From the NCBI GenBank assembly GCA_037388705.1, contig JARRJY010000093.1:1-8220 (forward strand): a stretch of 8,220 bases of DNA. The letters run 5' to 3'. Both the position numbers and the translations under genes were made by a program. The stretch comes from JARRJY01 sp037388705 (GTDB lineage Bacteria; Pseudomonadota; Gammaproteobacteria; UBA6429; Thiohalophilaceae). Under the pieces are notes generated by a model, which ran no database searches, had not been told where the DNA came from, and saw only the letters and a program-made list of their open reading frames with translations. This document shows, in pieces, positions 6,328 through 8,220 of this stretch (positions are counted from its first letter, which is position 1; the number at the start of each line of letters is the position of its first letter).

Positions 6328-6420
6328 GGGAAAATTAGCCACTACAAAATCACTGTGTGCTAGAAAATAGCAGGGATAAACAGGCGGCACTATCGGTAAA
6401 AAGTAGGTAAGTTACTGATT

Positions 6421-8220
6421 TTAGGCTGTCTGTGCAGGTACCAGGCTTTCGTCCTGCCCCGTTGATGCTCGCAGCAAGGATTGGAACTCGTATGCTGATA
6501 CCGGCTGGCTATAGAGGAAGCCCTGGATAGTGCAACAACCCAGTGCATTCAAATACTCCAGCTCCTCCTGCGTTTCAACCCCCTTTGCCACCACCTCCAG
6601 CTGCAGGCTATGGGATAACGCCATGATAGCCGAAACAATGTCAGCATTATCATTGCCCTGCCGATCCTGCAGGTTGGTAATAAAAGACCGATCAATTTTC
6701 AGCATATCGACAGGGAAACGTTTTAAACGGCTTAATGAGGAATATCCACTACCGAAATTATCTACGGAAATAGATACACCAAGTTTTTTGAGTTCATTAA
6801 GCAGATGAACGATATTTTCATCATCAGCCATGAGGCAGCTTTCCGTCATTTCCATCATGAGGTGAGCAGGATCAAGACCCGAACTGTCCAGTACTTCCTT
6901 AACCAGCTCGGCAAACCCCTGTTGTTTTAACTGAACGGGTGAAACATTGACGGATACCCGGACAGCTGGCAACCCTTCATTCTGCCAGAGCTTACTGACT
7001 CGGCAGGCTTCCCTTAAAACCCACTCCCCAACCGTAACAATAAGACCCGTTTCTTCCAGGAAAGGAATAAACTCATTTGGTGATACCAGTCCTCGGTGTG
7101 GGTGCTGCCAGCGCAGTATTGCTTCCATACCTTTAATCGTACCGGATGCCATATCTACCTGCGGCTGGTAATATAGGCGAAACTCTTCATTATCCAGTGC
7201 CCTGTAAAGCTCGGCTTCTTTACTTGCCTGTTTAACAGGCTCTTTTTTCATTTCTCTGACGAAGAACTGGTATATATTTCCACCGCCCTGTTTCTTCACT
7301 TCTTTCATCGCGGCATAGGCATTAAGTACCAATGTCTCATTGTTCACACTGTATTGTTCATCAAGGGCAATACCTATACTGGCGGATACAGAATATTGCT
7401 TGTCACTCAGCTCAACCGGCGTCCTGAATATTTTTACAACACGGTTAGCAATATGTTCGATCTCTTCTGTATTTTTAACCCCGGTTATTAACAGTGCAAA
7501 CTCATCACCTTCTACTCTCACCAGTGTGTCGCTAGCCCGGCTGACAGCGGTAAGTCTTGATGCGTAGCAACGTAATAACTGATCACCCGCAGCATGACCT
7601 AAACTCGCATTGATTTCCTTAAACCTGTCCAGCCCTATATATAAAACAGCAACCAGACTCCGGTTGCGTTTAGCCTGCTCAAGTCCATGCTCTATTCTAT
7701 CGAGCAATATTTCCCTGTTACGTAGCCCGGTAAGCTTGTCATGGGTGAGTTCCTTGCGGTGATGGCGGATATAGCTGCGAATTTCTGCCTTTAACGATTG
7801 AGTCTTCAACCTGACAGCAATCCAGAAAATTACACCAATAATGATGGCAACACCTGATACGAGGTTAACCACTAACTGAATTTCTTGTTGTACCAATGTG
7901 AGTGGCGCAGCAAGTGCCACTACCTTTGCCTGCGACTTATCACTATTTCTTAACGGAAAATAACTAACACCCCATTCTTTTCCACCAAGCGTTTTTACTG
8001 CCATCTGGCGATGATTTTCCTGTCCCTGGATGTGCAACCGATCGATAACTGGTAAATCCCCTTGACCTGACTGCCAGCGTACATACCCCTGTTCATTGTA
8101 GATGGCTGCCAGCCAGCCAGGTAACAATTCAAGTTTGTGAGTTAGCTGGACAGATAACGAATGTTCATTATCATGCGTGTCGAGTGAATCAATCAGTAAC
8201 TCGGCATTTTGTTGCTGGGC
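6421..8220 (-). CDS. GGDEF-EAL protein with degenerate active sites (5' end outside window)
   Basis: The frame is open to the window edge, so the N-terminus is missing; a TTG at 8127 is not a credible start. Numbering from that TTG: an extracytoplasmic segment, a membrane helix (about 84-105), GGDEF (about 125-290) and EAL (about 305-550). The GGDEF half keeps LTGLRNR, N173, D182 and the inhibitory RxxD site (197-200). However, it has EGDEF (206-210) for GGDEF and G165 where the first metal-binding Asp of DxD should be. The EAL half keeps E335 (EAI), N394, E426, K477, D479 and Q535. However, the paired Asp is D456-N457 (DNFG), and AEGVE reads AKGVE with K515 in place of the Glu proposed as general base in RocR-type enzymes. 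Each change is clear in the codons. Inferred: weak or no cyclase and phosphodiesterase activity, perhaps a c-di-GMP receptor of the LapD/FimX kind. Confidence 0.96.
   Translation of the reverse strand, partial: AQQQNAELLIDSLDTHDNEHSLSVQLTHKLELLPGWLAAIYNEQGYVRWQSGQGDLPVIDRLHIQGQENHRQMAVKTLGGKEWGVSYFPLRNSDKSQAKVVALAAPLTLVQQEIQLVVNLVSGVAIIIGVIFWIAVRLKTQSLKAEIRSYIRHHRKELTHDKLTGLRNREILLDRIEHGLEQAKRNRSLVAVLYIGLDRFKEINASLGHAAGDQLLRCYASRLTAVSRASDTLVRVEGDEFALLITGVKNTEEIEHIANRVVKIFRTPVELSDKQYSVSASIGIALDEQYSVNNETLVLNAYAAMKEVKKQGGGNIYQFFVREMKKEPVKQASKEAELYRALDNEEFRLYYQPQVDMASGTIKGMEAILRWQHPHRGLVSPNEFIPFLEETGLIVTVGEWVLREACRVSKLWQNEGLPAVRVSVNVSPVQLKQQGFAELVKEVLDSSGLDPAHLMMEMTESCLMADDENIVHLLNELKKLGVSISVDNFGSGYSSLSRLKRFPVDMLKIDRSFITNLQDRQGNDNADIVSAIMALSHSLQLEVVAKGVETQEELEYLNALGCCTIQGFLYSQPVSAYEFQSLLRASTGQDESLVPAQTA

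Noticed and set aside
8125..8127. TTG at 8127 as the real start of the GGDEF-EAL gene
   Set aside because: The frame stays open to the window edge and the sensor region would lose its first membrane helix, so the start is outside the window.
1..8220. Defence island, prophage, transposon or CRISPR content
   Set aside because: No integrase, transposase, nuclease or repeat array is present, and gene content and base composition look like ordinary chromosome.

Overview
The window looks like ordinary chromosome from a gammaproteobacterium of moderate GC content. The sequence does not settle the genus. The best clue is a block encoding a DoxX protein, a glutathionyl-hydroquinone reductase, a pirin and a YhaJ-like LysR regulator; the same families lie together in Escherichia coli (yqjF, yqjG, yhaJ, yhaK). 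A run of 22 N at 1747-1768 marks a scaffold join in a draft assembly. There are no tRNAs, rRNAs, insertion sequences, CRISPR repeats or phage genes.

Layout. (1) 1-393, plus: the 3' end of an unrecognised gene. (2) 390-2386, minus: a membrane-bound HD-GYP protein with a PilJ-like sensor, HAMP, GAF and an intact HD-GYP domain, interrupted by the N run. (3) 2581-4738, minus: a likely three-gene operon transcribed in the order doxX-like, yqjG-like, pirin. (4) 4850-5740, plus: a LysR-type regulator divergent from that operon across a 111-bp spacer with three TCGA boxes. (5) 5737-6177, minus: a small FHA-domain protein. (6) 6421-8220, minus: a GGDEF-EAL protein whose 5' end lies outside the window.

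Two functional themes alternate. The central block fits defence against electrophilic quinones: the LysR protein probably senses an aromatic or quinone compound and controls the DoxX/reductase/pirin genes. The flanking genes concern cyclic di-GMP. The HD-GYP protein keeps every expected metal and catalytic residue and should hydrolyse c-di-GMP. The GGDEF-EAL protein has lost key residues in both halves and looks more like a c-di-GMP receptor or scaffold than an enzyme. The FHA protein suggests phospho-threonine signalling nearby, but no kinase is in view.

Nothing here amounts to a clearly new multi-gene system. The points most worth a second look are the doubly degenerate GGDEF-EAL protein, the compact divergent control region of the quinone block, the hairpin inside its operon, and the gap-split HD-GYP gene that automated annotation would probably report as two genes.
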